Notes under the pieces: generated by a model
The model's database searches: none
What the model was told of the DNA's origin: nothing
Seen by the model: only the letters and a program-made list of their open reading frames with translations
Shown: one piece after another, positions 9,777 through 17,447 of the stretch
Layout of the letters: the number at the start of each line of letters is the position of its first letter
Position numbering within the stretch: the stretch's first letter is position 1
Assembly: GCA_947624865.1 (NCBI GenBank)
Contig: CANQMH010000013.1
Span: 1 to 34,154 of the forward strand
Direction: 5' to 3'
Length of the DNA stretch: 34,154 nt
Source: an uncultured Clostridia bacterium
GTDB taxonomy: Bacteria > Bacillota > Clostridia > Oscillospirales > Acutalibacteraceae
Program-made: the position numbers and the translations under genes

Positions 9777-10481
9777 TTATAATTTAGATATAAATCCTGC
9801 TGCAATAGCAGCTCCAGCAATAACAGCATTACCTGCTGCATTAGACTTTCTATTATTTCTGATTAGATTGTTGATATTTTGTAACGCTTGCATTTGCCGA
9901 TTAAATTGAAAATTCATACGGCGTTCATATTCAAATAAATTAATTGCTTCTTTAAGATTATCTGCTCTTCTATTTAGTATGTAATTAATAATCATATCAC
10001 CAGCAAACCAATAAACCTCAGGTAAGTAATTATATTCGGATATTTGTTTCGATATTTGATTTATTTTATTTAAAATATCATTGATGTTGTTGTTTAAAAC
10101 AATAATGCTTGATTTGGCGCGCTTCACTTTATATTTATGTGATATTGACGTTGAGGCTTTATATATTGTCCAGATTGCCATTCCAATAAATGATAAAGAT
10201 AATATAAATATAATCATAAATGAAGCCATCCGTGAACCAACATCAGGATTGGTTTTGATATTATAACTATGAAATATTTCTAAAATTACAATCATAATTA
10301 AAACTGCTATTCTCCAAGTAAAGCACCAAACAGGGCCGAAGCAAAATATTTTTTTATTTATCAAATTCATATATTCTGTTTTTTGTCGTTGAAGATTAAT
10401 TAAATGATTTACCCATTGATTTCTTGTTTTACAAAGATATAGTAATTGATTTAAAATAGTTGTATCGGTAATTTCTATCAT
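9777..10481 (-). CDS. Hypothetical membrane protein (two TM segments)
   Basis: Hydrophobic segments WRIAVLIMIVILEIF and ASFMIIFILSLSFIGMAIWTIY; start ATG 10481 with GGAGAT SD. Confidence 0.6.
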   Translation of the reverse strand: MIEITDTTILNQLLYLCKTRNQWVNHLINLQRQKTEYMNLINKKIFCFGPVWCFTWRIAVLIMIVILEIFHSYNIKTNPDVGSRMASFMIIFILSLSFIGMAIWTIYKASTSISHKYKVKRAKSSIIVLNNNINDILNKINQISKQISEYNYLPEVYWFAGDMIINYILNRRADNLKEAINLFEYERRMNFQFNRQMQALQNINNLIRNNRKSNAAGNAVIAGAAIAAGFISKL

Positions 10482-10590
10482 ATTTATATCTCCATTTACT
10501 GTTATATGTTCCAGTATATCACATATTTTGACATTGTTCAATGAAATTTGTTAGTTTTATTTACTGAAACAATATTAAATGATTAAAAAT

Positions 10591-10613
10591 AAGTGTCCCT
10601 CGGAGGGACACTT
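10591..10613. repeat. Dispersed palindrome copy HP3
   Basis: AAGTGTCCCTCGGAGGGACACTT followed by GTTTTTT. Confidence 0.9.
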
Positions 10614-10899
10614 GTTTTTTATTTTATAGAAATGTAGCTTATGTAAAAATATTATATAAATCAAAAAATATGTTGATTTTTATTGTTTATGTGATATAAT
10701 ATAATAAAATATGATAAAATATATAATAATATTGGCTATAAAAACAATTTAATACTTATTTTATATGCAGATTAATATTGCTTATTAAAATTTATATAGG
10801 AGGTGTTTTATTGTAATGCTAATTCTTACTTAAAATTGGGATTAGTATATATTTTTATAATAATAGGCAGTATTTGATTAAACGATAAAAAATATTTTT

Positions 10900-13347
10900 T
10901 TGAAAATGAGGTGTAATATGAAAAATTATAAAAAATCAATTAAAGTCGTATTTTCAATTTGTTTGGCTCTATGTATCTTGTCAAACTGTATGTTAATTGC
11001 TTACTCGAAAACAGAATCAACAAATTCAGAGAATACACAAATTATAGGGGATAAGCTCTATGATATTTTGAACAACAGCGCAGATAATGAAAAAATTCCT
11101 GTAAGCATATGGTATAAAGATATTGATCAGGTTAATGTGGATATTATGACAAAAGAAGAAACGGGTTATTCAATTGACTCTCTTTCTGTTAATATGGAGA
11201 ATGATATTCAAAGTATTGATAATGCCGAGCAATTGAAAGACTATTTAAGTAAAACCGCCAATCAGAGAAAAATAGAGAAAACGAGAACGGATAAGTATAT
11301 TAACAAGAGAAGAGAGCTGTCAAGAAAACAATATGTAAAAGCAGTTGACAAATTTTTAAATGAAGTATCAATTGCCGATGATGATATAATTTTTAAGAGC
11401 CAATATGCTCCAATGGTTATTGCAAATATGTCTGTTAATGACATTAAAAAAATTTCAGAAAATAATCTTGTTCAAAGTATAGACTATCATGAAGAACCTA
11501 AGTATGAGGAATGCACTAAAGAAAGTATTGCAAGCAATACCGGATATAATCAACTAGTTTCAGACTTTGGCCTTACAGGAGCAGGAATAAAAGTGGGAAT
11601 TGTTGAAAACGGTTATCCCACAGTTGACCCTGAACTTGATTTAACTAAAATTCATAAAGTTGGAAATATAGGAACATCCGATCATGCGGCCAATACATCA
11701 AAAATACTTATGGGCTCAGAAAGTGGATTTGCTAAAAATATTGATTTATATTCTACGAATACTGTATACAGTAATATAGAAGCAATGTTGTCTAATGGAG
11801 TACAACTAATTAATGTTAGCTTAAGCTGGACACTCACAGAAGATAATACAACTGAAAGCTATGCTGAAAAAGAACAAGACAAATGGTTTAATCATATTGT
11901 TTCGTATCATAATGTAACGGTTGTTGCATCGGCCGGAAACGACGGTCAGGGTTCTGTAGATAATAATGGTAATGTTTACAGACGTGTTGCTTCTCCTGCA
12001 ATGGCACATAATGTAATTGCAGTAGGAGCCTACGATGATAAGAATACAGCAGATAAAAGCGATGATGTTATTTATCCATATAGCAGCTACAAAAATTCAA
12101 ATGGCTCAGTTCGCGGGCTTGAAAAACCTGATGTTGTTATGTCGGCAAATATAGGGGGAAACGGTACAAGCTCATCTGCACCGGTTTTAACTGCTATGCT
12201 TGCTCTTATGTTTGAATTGAAACCATCAGTTGCGGCTTTTCCACAAGCTGTTAAGGCGATTGTTTTGGCATCATGCAACAGAAAAATTGCATCCTACGAA
12301 AATGATAATGAATTGAATAGTGGTCTGACAGATAAGCAGGGTGCAGGTGCGCCTGACGTAATGTTGATGGCAGATATTCTGTGTCAGGGTACATATGGTA
12401 TTGGAACAATTGAGGGAGATGAAACGGAAGATTCAATGCGTTTTGTACAACTCCCTTATGGTGCATCTAATATGAACGTCAGTCTTGCATGGTTAAAAGA
12501 AAACACAGGTGATTGTGCTGGAAATTTATATAGTAAAAGTAATGTTGATTTGGACTTGTCACTTTTAAGAGATAAAACTTTAATTAAGACATCTAATAAT
12601 TCATATTCATCTACTGAGTTAATTACCTCTGCTTTAGCCGGAAGCGGCAATTATGAAATGAAAGTAAAAAAATATACTAAAGATTATGATGAAACAGTAA
12701 GATATGGATATGCATATTGTTCTGATACATCCTACTCTAAAAAAGTTTCACAGGAAGGTATTTATTATTTAAAAGATTACCAGGGAAATTACTTGACTTT
12801 TGATAGCAATGACAACAGTTTAAAATTACAGCCGTTTACAGGAGAATTAAATCAGAAATGGTTATTTAAAAAATATAAAAAAGAGCTTGGTGTTTATCCT
12901 TGTGCCGGAGAATCTGATAAAGGCATTGGAATAGGTGATGCTGTAGGCGGAACACCAGTTAACAACACTGTACTTAAGGATGAAATAATGGGCGTCGGTA
13001 TTTATGGATTTGAAGAGAGCGGACGTCAAGATGGAAAGACATACTTTTATTCAAGAAGCAGTGGAAAATTTTTTAGTGCAAGTGGCAGTTCACTTGTATT
13101 AGTTATGGGTTCTAATATTAATAATCTTCCTCAAAATCAACTATGGAATCTTGAAAAAGTCGGATACCATTTAGGCGATGTTAATTTGGATGGAAAAATT
13201 AGTTCAGATGATATATCAATGATTCAAAATTATTTGGCTCATTTTTCAACATTTAATAATGTTCAAAAATACTTAGCAGATTTTGACGAAGATGGATCGG
13301 TTACTATTCGTGACGTGACTGTAATGCAGATTAAATTTGGATTATAA
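10900..13347 (+). CDS. Secreted subtilisin-like (S8) serine protease with ricin-like region and C-terminal type I dockerin
   Basis: Signal peptide; VGIVENG, DHAANTS, VVASAGNDG, NGTSSSAPV; C-term GDVNLDGKISSDDISMIQNYL...ADFDEDGSVTIRDVTVMQ dockerin repeats; the preferred ATG may be 10918 (MKNYKKS). Confidence 0.85.
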   Translation: MKMRCNMKNYKKSIKVVFSICLALCILSNCMLIAYSKTESTNSENTQIIGDKLYDILNNSADNEKIPVSIWYKDIDQVNVDIMTKEETGYSIDSLSVNMENDIQSIDNAEQLKDYLSKTANQRKIEKTRTDKYINKRRELSRKQYVKAVDKFLNEVSIADDDIIFKSQYAPMVIANMSVNDIKKISENNLVQSIDYHEEPKYEECTKESIASNTGYNQLVSDFGLTGAGIKVGIVENGYPTVDPELDLTKIHKVGNIGTSDHAANTSKILMGSESGFAKNIDLYSTNTVYSNIEAMLSNGVQLINVSLSWTLTEDNTTESYAEKEQDKWFNHIVSYHNVTVVASAGNDGQGSVDNNGNVYRRVASPAMAHNVIAVGAYDDKNTADKSDDVIYPYSSYKNSNGSVRGLEKPDVVMSANIGGNGTSSSAPVLTAMLALMFELKPSVAAFPQAVKAIVLASCNRKIASYENDNELNSGLTDKQGAGAPDVMLMADILCQGTYGIGTIEGDETEDSMRFVQLPYGASNMNVSLAWLKENTGDCAGNLYSKSNVDLDLSLLRDKTLIKTSNNSYSSTELITSALAGSGNYEMKVKKYTKDYDETVRYGYAYCSDTSYSKKVSQEGIYYLKDYQGNYLTFDSNDNSLKLQPFTGELNQKWLFKKYKKELGVYPCAGESDKGIGIGDAVGGTPVNNTVLKDEIMGVGIYGFEESGRQDGKTYFYSRSSGKFFSASGSSLVLVMGSNINNLPQNQLWNLEKVGYHLGDVNLDGKISSDDISMIQNYLAHFSTFNNVQKYLADFDEDGSVTIRDVTVMQIKFGL

Positions 13348-13365
13348 TTAATCTGTATAAAAAAA

Positions 13366-13390
13366 TACCTGTCCCTCCGAGGGACAGGTA
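13366..13390. repeat. Dispersed palindrome copy HP4 (compensated variant)
   Basis: TACCTGTCCCTCCGAGGGACAGGTA, both outer arms changed with pairing preserved. Confidence 0.9.
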
Positions 13391-13400
13391 TTGAAAATAG

Positions 13401-13424
13401 GCACTTCTGGTTTTTAAGAAGTGC
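13401..13424. repeat. Unrelated small hairpin between HP4 and HP5
   Basis: GCACTTC...GAAGTGC. Confidence 0.6.
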
Positions 13425-13434
13425 TAATCTGATG

Positions 13435-13473
13435 ATAACAGCAAGTGTCCCTCCAAGGGACACTTGCTGTTAT
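13435..13473. repeat. Dispersed palindrome copy HP5 (18-bp perfect stem)
   Basis: ATAACAGCAAGTGTCCCT-CCA-AGGGACACTTGCTGTTAT. Confidence 0.92.
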
Positions 13474-13476
13474 ATA

Positions 13477-13740
13477 TTACCGTTCATAATGAGACCACAG
13501 GCTGATTATTTTTATTTGTTTTGTTTCCTCGTAAACCTGATAAATAAGTCTGTGTTTAGAATTAATTCTGCGTGAGTAAGCTCCTTTTAAATCACCAACT
13601 AACTTTTCATATGTTGGAGGTATCTGATAAGGGTTTTCTTTTATAAGAGCTATTAGATTTTTGGCAGTTTTATCAAGATGAGCTGCTTTTAATTTTGGAA
13701 TATCTTTTTGAGCAGTTTTTGTATATAGAATTTGATACAT
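13477..13740 (-). CDS. yoeB: Txe/YoeB family toxin
   Basis: LKGAYSRRINSKHRLIYQVYEE...SLWSHYER; directly follows the antitoxin ORF. Confidence 0.88.
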   Translation of the reverse strand: MYQILYTKTAQKDIPKLKAAHLDKTAKNLIALIKENPYQIPPTYEKLVGDLKGAYSRRINSKHRLIYQVYEETKQIKIISLWSHYER

Positions 13741-13989
13741 TTACCATTCTACCTCATCTTCTGAAACACACTCTGAAAGAGGAGTATTAAGACCGTCGAC
13801 AATTTTTTCTTTCATTTCAGGAATAGAAGTAAGGTTAAGAGTTTCCATTAATCCTCTGTAATCTTCTTCACTGATAACTATTGCGTTGCCGTCCTTTGTG
13901 CTTATATTTACAGGTTCATTAAATTTTACGGTTTGCTCTAATACTTTATAAATATCTTTTCTGAAATTAGTAATGTTTGTATTATACAT
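13741..13989 (-). CDS. yefM: YefM/Phd family antitoxin
   Basis: NITNFRKDIYKVLEQTVKFNEPVNISTKDGNAIVISEEDYRGLMETLNL; start at 13989. Confidence 0.87.
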   Translation of the reverse strand: MYNTNITNFRKDIYKVLEQTVKFNEPVNISTKDGNAIVISEEDYRGLMETLNLTSIPEMKEKIVDGLNTPLSECVSEDEVEW

Positions 13990-14071
13990 ATGATCCACCT
14001 CAATAATATTATAGCGTACATATTTATGTACGTCAATATTATTTTCAAAATTTTTAAATATATTCAATTGT

Positions 14072-14091
14072 AAGTGTCCCTCCGAGGGACA
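14072..14091. repeat. Dispersed palindrome copy HP6 (short right arm)
   Basis: AAGTGTCCCTCCGAGGGACAGATAAAATT. Confidence 0.88.
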
Positions 14092-14106
14092 GATAAAATT
14101 ATTGTT

Positions 14107-14676
14107 TTAATAATTAATGTAATAATCACGTTTTAAATTGCAGTCTAAATAAGTTATATTTTCAGACCACATTCCGCTCTTTGCTTTTTCTGCCTCTATC
14201 TGGGCGTATGTGAATACATCTGCATATTTTGTATTTGGTTTATATTCCTTTGCAACCGCATATCCATTAACAACAAGGTCATAATTTACCATGTTATCAT
14301 CAAGATATACATATGCAAGTAATCGTCCATAGGGGTCATATTTATCTTTATCATATTCAAGCGATATTTTTTTATTTGACAAAAGGCCCTTTGTATAATC
14401 AGAAGCAGTTTTGCCAAACTCACAATTTTTACTTTCATCAGAATGTACACTTTCCGGTGTATCTATTCCTATCAAACGAACTTTTGTGTTTTCACCGTCT
14501 AAGTCAATTATGATTGTGTCACCGTCAACTACTCTGACTACATCATATTTAACTACATCGCTTGAAGGTGCTGTGATAGAGTTTGCAGATATATTTTCAA
14601 GGTGAATATCATCACAGCCCGTTATGATAAATATAATTATAATAATGGAAGTTAATAGTGTAAATAATTTTTTCAT
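14107..14676 (-). CDS. Thermonuclease (SNase) family lipoprotein
   Basis: Lipobox ITGCDD; VDGDTIIIDL, VRLIGIDTPES, YDPYGRLLAYVYLDD. Confidence 0.92.
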   Translation of the reverse strand: MKKLFTLLTSIIIIIFIITGCDDIHLENISANSITAPSSDVVKYDVVRVVDGDTIIIDLDGENTKVRLIGIDTPESVHSDESKNCEFGKTASDYTKGLLSNKKISLEYDKDKYDPYGRLLAYVYLDDNMVNYDLVVNGYAVAKEYKPNTKYADVFTYAQIEAEKAKSGMWSENITYLDCNLKRDYYINY

Positions 14677-14696
14677 TTAAATATCTCCTCTATATT

Positions 14697-15050
14697 TTAA
14701 ACAAGTGTCCCTCCGAGGGACACTTGTTTTATAAAATTCTTGAAAACAGCATTTTCAGTATAAGGGTTTAAAGTAATATATAAATAAAATAATTTTTTTA
14801 ACTGTTTCTTTTTGTTATCATCTTTGCAATAAAAAATATCTGTTTCTAATATTTTTAGATTGTTAATATATTCATCACAATTATGTTTGTTTCTGGATGC
14901 ACGGAAAGCCATAATATAAAAATTCTTATGAGAAATTCTTTGCGAACGTTTTATATTTGTTAGTTTCAATTCATCATATAAGAGCATATGTTTAATTTTT
15001 TGTAAATTGTTTTCTATGGTTTGTTTTGTTAATGTTACTTCAATTTTCAT
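14697..15050 (-). CDS. Hypothetical protein (117 aa); C-terminus encoded by HP7
   Basis: ORF with GGAG SD; last residues KQVSLGGTLV read through the palindrome. Confidence 0.55.
   Translation of the reverse strand: MKIEVTLTKQTIENNLQKIKHMLLYDELKLTNIKRSQRISHKNFYIMAFRASRNKHNCDEYINNLKILETDIFYCKDDNKKKQLKKLFYLYITLNPYTENAVFKNFIKQVSLGGTLV
14699..14729. repeat. Dispersed palindrome copy HP7
   Basis: AAACAAGTGTCCCTCCGAGGGACACTTGTTT. Confidence 0.9.
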
Positions 15051-15071
15051 TATTATTCTCCTTTAAAAGCA

Positions 15072-15096
15072 CAAGTGTCCCACAGAGGGACACTTG
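15072..15096. repeat. Dispersed palindrome copy HP8
   Basis: CAAGTGTCCCACAGAGGGACACTTG. Confidence 0.88.
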
Positions 15097-15127
15097 CTTA
15101 ATACTAAAAAATATAATTTTAGGCTAA

Positions 15128-15412
15128 TTACAGAGAAGCCTGTGCTGATTCATCTATGCAAAGACTACAAGTTGATTGTTCCGGAATATTCTCATGGCTT
15201 TTAAGTGTGTATAATAGAGCATATATAGGTTTATCTTTTTTAAAAATCAATATATCTCCCTTATATGTTCTATCAAAAGGAAGATTTACAGGGTCTTCAA
15301 TTTCAACACTATTTACATTAAAGGTTGTTTTATTGTATTCAATATTGTTAATATCAATATCAAGCATTTTTTTGATGGCGTCAGTAATTGGTTTTTGAAA
15401 TAAAAATATCAT
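15128..15412 (-). CDS. Hypothetical protein (94 aa)
   Basis: ORF with AAAGGA SD, bounded by HP8 and HP9. Confidence 0.5.
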   Translation of the reverse strand: MIFLFQKPITDAIKKMLDIDINNIEYNKTTFNVNSVEIEDPVNLPFDRTYKGDILIFKKDKPIYALLYTLKSHENIPEQSTCSLCIDESAQASL

Positions 15413-15435
15413 ATTAAAAGTCCTTTCATGTTTAC

Positions 15436-15455
15436 AAGTGTCCCTCGGAGGGACA
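15436..15455. repeat. Dispersed palindrome copy HP9 (short right arm, extended tail)
   Basis: AAGTGTCCCTCGGAGGGACAGATAAATTTATTTTTTCTCTGCTTT. Confidence 0.88.
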
Positions 15456-15553
15456 GATAAATTTATTTTTTCTCTGCTTTATGGGCTTTGTAGTATGTAC
15501 GGAGTGGTACAGGTTAATTGGTTTTTTGCAGATTTATTATTAAGATATTTTTT

Positions 15554-15580
15554 GCAAGTGTCCCTTGGAGGGACACTTGC
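15554..15580. repeat. Dispersed palindrome copy HP10
   Basis: GCAAGTGTCCCTTGGAGGGACACTTGC. Confidence 0.9.
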
Positions 15581-15586
15581 TTAAAA

Positions 15587-16018
15587 TTAAAATGGTAAAT
15601 CCTCATCCAATGGCATTTCCTCAAAGTCATTGTGAGCTGACATTTGCGGTTGTGCAGTAGGTGCAGACGGATTGGTGTTAGCATTATTATTTTTATCTCT
15701 GCGTTCGCCTGTAAATGATACTGTATCGGCAACGACTTCCGTAATATAACGGTTAGTGCCGTCTTTTGCCTGATATGTACGGCTTTGCAGTTTACCTTCA
15801 AGAGCAATCAGACTGCCTTTTGTAAAATATCTGCAAACAAATTCGGCGGTGTTGTTCCAACAAACAATATCGAAAAAGTCTGCTTTGCGTTCTTCGCCGG
15901 GTTTAGCGTAGTTTCGGTCAACAGCAATGCGGAAACTTGTTACGCTTTTTCCTGTGCTTGTTGTTTTGAGTTCGGGAGCAGCAACAAGTCTGCCCATTAA
16001 TACGATTCTGTTTAACAT
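15587..16018 (-). CDS. ssb: Single-stranded DNA-binding protein
   Basis: MLNRIVLMGRLVAAPELK, acidic tail EEMPLDEDLPF. Confidence 0.95.
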   Translation of the reverse strand: MLNRIVLMGRLVAAPELKTTSTGKSVTSFRIAVDRNYAKPGEERKADFFDIVCWNNTAEFVCRYFTKGSLIALEGKLQSRTYQAKDGTNRYITEVVADTVSFTGERRDKNNNANTNPSAPTAQPQMSAHNDFEEMPLDEDLPF

Positions 16019-16053
16019 TTTTAAAGTCTCCTTTGTATTGTAATTTTTATTTC

Positions 16054-16076
16054 AAGTGTCCCTCCGAGGGACACTT
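16054..16076. repeat. Dispersed palindrome copy HP11
   Basis: AAGTGTCCCTCCGAGGGACACTT. Confidence 0.9.
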
Positions 16077-16174
16077 ATTTATTGATAAAATTTATAGATT
16101 GTGGAACAAGCATTAATGTAATCATTATCGACCTCTGAATATTTTCTTTCCTTTACTTATCTTTATTTATATTA

Positions 16175-16261
16175 TACACTAAAAATTGTGTATTTTCAAT
16201 TGACATTATACACATATATTAGAGCATGTTTTTGTTTATTATATACATTGTTTTTTGTGTA
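16175..16261. promoter_or_regulatory. Candidate operator array upstream of XRE regulator 1
   Basis: TACAC-N8-GTGTA (16175-16192), TACAC-N8-GAGCA (16209-16226), TACAT-N8-GTGTA (16244-16261), centres 34-35 bp apart; TATAAT at 16272-16277. Confidence 0.6.
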
Positions 16262-16305
16262 TGTTATTTGATATAATAAACTTAAAATTTACTGGGGGAA
16301 TAGAA

Positions 16306-16515
16306 ATGTTAAAATATAAAGTTGATGTATTATCAGAATTAAAAAATAGAGGATTTACTACTTACAAAATACGAAAAGAAAAAATTTTTGGAGAAGCTAC
16401 ATTACAAAAATTTCGTAACGGACAAGTAATTTCAGCAGATAATCTTGATAGTCTTTGCAAATGCTTAGATTGCCAGCCCGGAGATATACTTGAATATGTG
16501 CCGGATGAAGAATAA
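16306..16515 (+). CDS. XRE/Cro-CI family HTH regulator 1 (69 aa)
   Basis: FTTYKIRKEKIFGEATLQKFRNGQ...LDSLCKCLDCQPGDILEYV; GGGGGA SD. Confidence 0.85.
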   Translation: MLKYKVDVLSELKNRGFTTYKIRKEKIFGEATLQKFRNGQVISADNLDSLCKCLDCQPGDILEYVPDEE

Positions 16516-16533
16516 GTGTCCCTCGGAGGGACA
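16514..16533. repeat. Dispersed palindrome copy HP12 (short right arm)
   Basis: AAGTGTCCCTCGGAGGGACATAGATAA; overlaps the TAA stop of the HTH gene. Confidence 0.88.
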
Positions 16534-16548
16534 TAGATAATAACTGTA

Positions 16549-16770
16549 TCATTCATACATGTTTTGAAAATTATCTATCCATTTTTTATATTCGCTGTCA
16601 CAGTTTTTTAATTCATTTGTCCATTCGACACGGTTTTTATATCCAGCAGCTTCTGAAATAATTTTTTCAATTACTCTAATCGTGAAATCTGTTGAAAATA
16701 CTTCAGGGTCTTTCTTTGCCTTTCGTCTGATGGTTTCAATCTTATCAAGTATTTCTAATTCTTTTTTCAT
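16549..16770 (-). CDS. Hypothetical protein (73 aa), divergent from XRE regulator 2
   Basis: ORF with AGGAGG-like SD; charged, helical-looking. Confidence 0.5.
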   Translation of the reverse strand: MKKELEILDKIETIRRKAKKDPEVFSTDFTIRVIEKIISEAAGYKNRVEWTNELKNCDSEYKKWIDNFQNMYE

Positions 16771-16803
16771 TTTAATGCCTCCTAAATTTTATGTATATAT
16801 TAT

Positions 16804-16857
16804 ATCACTAATAATAGATATGTTTTTGTCTATATTGTCACTTGTAATAGAGATATA
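16804..16857. promoter_or_regulatory. Candidate operator direct repeats upstream of XRE regulator 2
   Basis: ATCACTAATAATAGATAT and GTCACTTGTAATAGAGATAT, 33-bp register. Confidence 0.5.
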
Positions 16858-16894
16858 AAAATTGTATAATAAAAAGCTGAAAGGGGACTGTAAT

Positions 16895-17104
16895 ATGCCA
16901 ATTACGTATGACAGATTATTAGAAATTTTTAGAGAGAGAGGAATAACTTCATATACTATAAAGAAAGAAAATATTATAGGACAAGCTAGTTATAAAAAAA
17001 TAAAAGACGGTGGGGATATAGACACTCGAACTATTGCTAAGCTATGTAAATATTTAGATTGTCAGCCTGGAGATATACTTGAATACGTGCCGGATGAAGA
17101 ATAA
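16895..17104 (+). CDS. XRE/Cro-CI family HTH regulator 2 (69 aa), paralog of regulator 1
   Basis: ITSYTIKKENIIGQASYKKIKDG...LCKYLDCQPGDILEYVPDEE; AAGGGG SD. Confidence 0.83.
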   Translation: MPITYDRLLEIFRERGITSYTIKKENIIGQASYKKIKDGGDIDTRTIAKLCKYLDCQPGDILEYVPDEE

Positions 17105-17122
17105 GTGTCCCTCCGAGGGACA
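17103..17122. repeat. Dispersed palindrome copy HP13 (short right arm, extended tail)
   Basis: AAGTGTCCCTCCGAGGGACAGAAAAATTTATTTTTTCTCTGCTTT; overlaps the TAA stop. Confidence 0.88.
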
Positions 17123-17278
17123 GAAAAATTTATTTTTTCTCTGCTTTCGGGGCTTTGCGCTATGCCTGAAGCGGTGCAGGACATTTTCTTTTTTAATGCC
17201 GGGCTTACTTAATCGGATTTTATTTTTAACTTTCTCCTAATTGTTTCCCGATAAGAATATGTAAGGTATAATGATGAA

Positions 17279-17308
17279 AGCCGTTTCTTAATTGCAACGG
17301 TTTTTTAC
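17279..17308 (+). terminator. Rho-independent terminator-like hairpin
   Basis: CCGTT-tcttaattgc-AACGG followed by TTTTTT. Confidence 0.6.
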
Positions 17309-17447
17309 ATACCCATTTTAAGTTTATATTGCAAAGAAAAGTCCATAGAGCGTAGGGGGAGAGCGGATATAGAATTTCCCGCAGAAAAATGGCTGTAAAA
17401 ACAAAATTCAGCCACGATTTTAAGCAGGTGCGATTTAGCAGGATAAA

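Noticed and set aside
15514-15807. 97-aa minus-strand ORF
   Set aside because: Overlaps ssb in another frame and reads through the palindrome; no independent support.
13366-16076. Classical integron attC array
   Set aside because: Copies are almost perfect, symmetric short palindromes with no R/L-box asymmetry (GTTRRRY), cassettes are in both orientations, and no IntI is visible. Kept only as an analogy.
9021-17122. CRISPR array interpretation of the repeated palindromes
   Set aside because: Spacing is irregular (tens of nt to 10 kb), intervals contain genes, and there are no cas genes in the window.
17260-17308. Short counter-transcribed RNA (TATAAT followed by a terminator)
   Set aside because: The -35 is poor and the implied transcript is only about 35 nt; insufficient evidence for an sRNA call.
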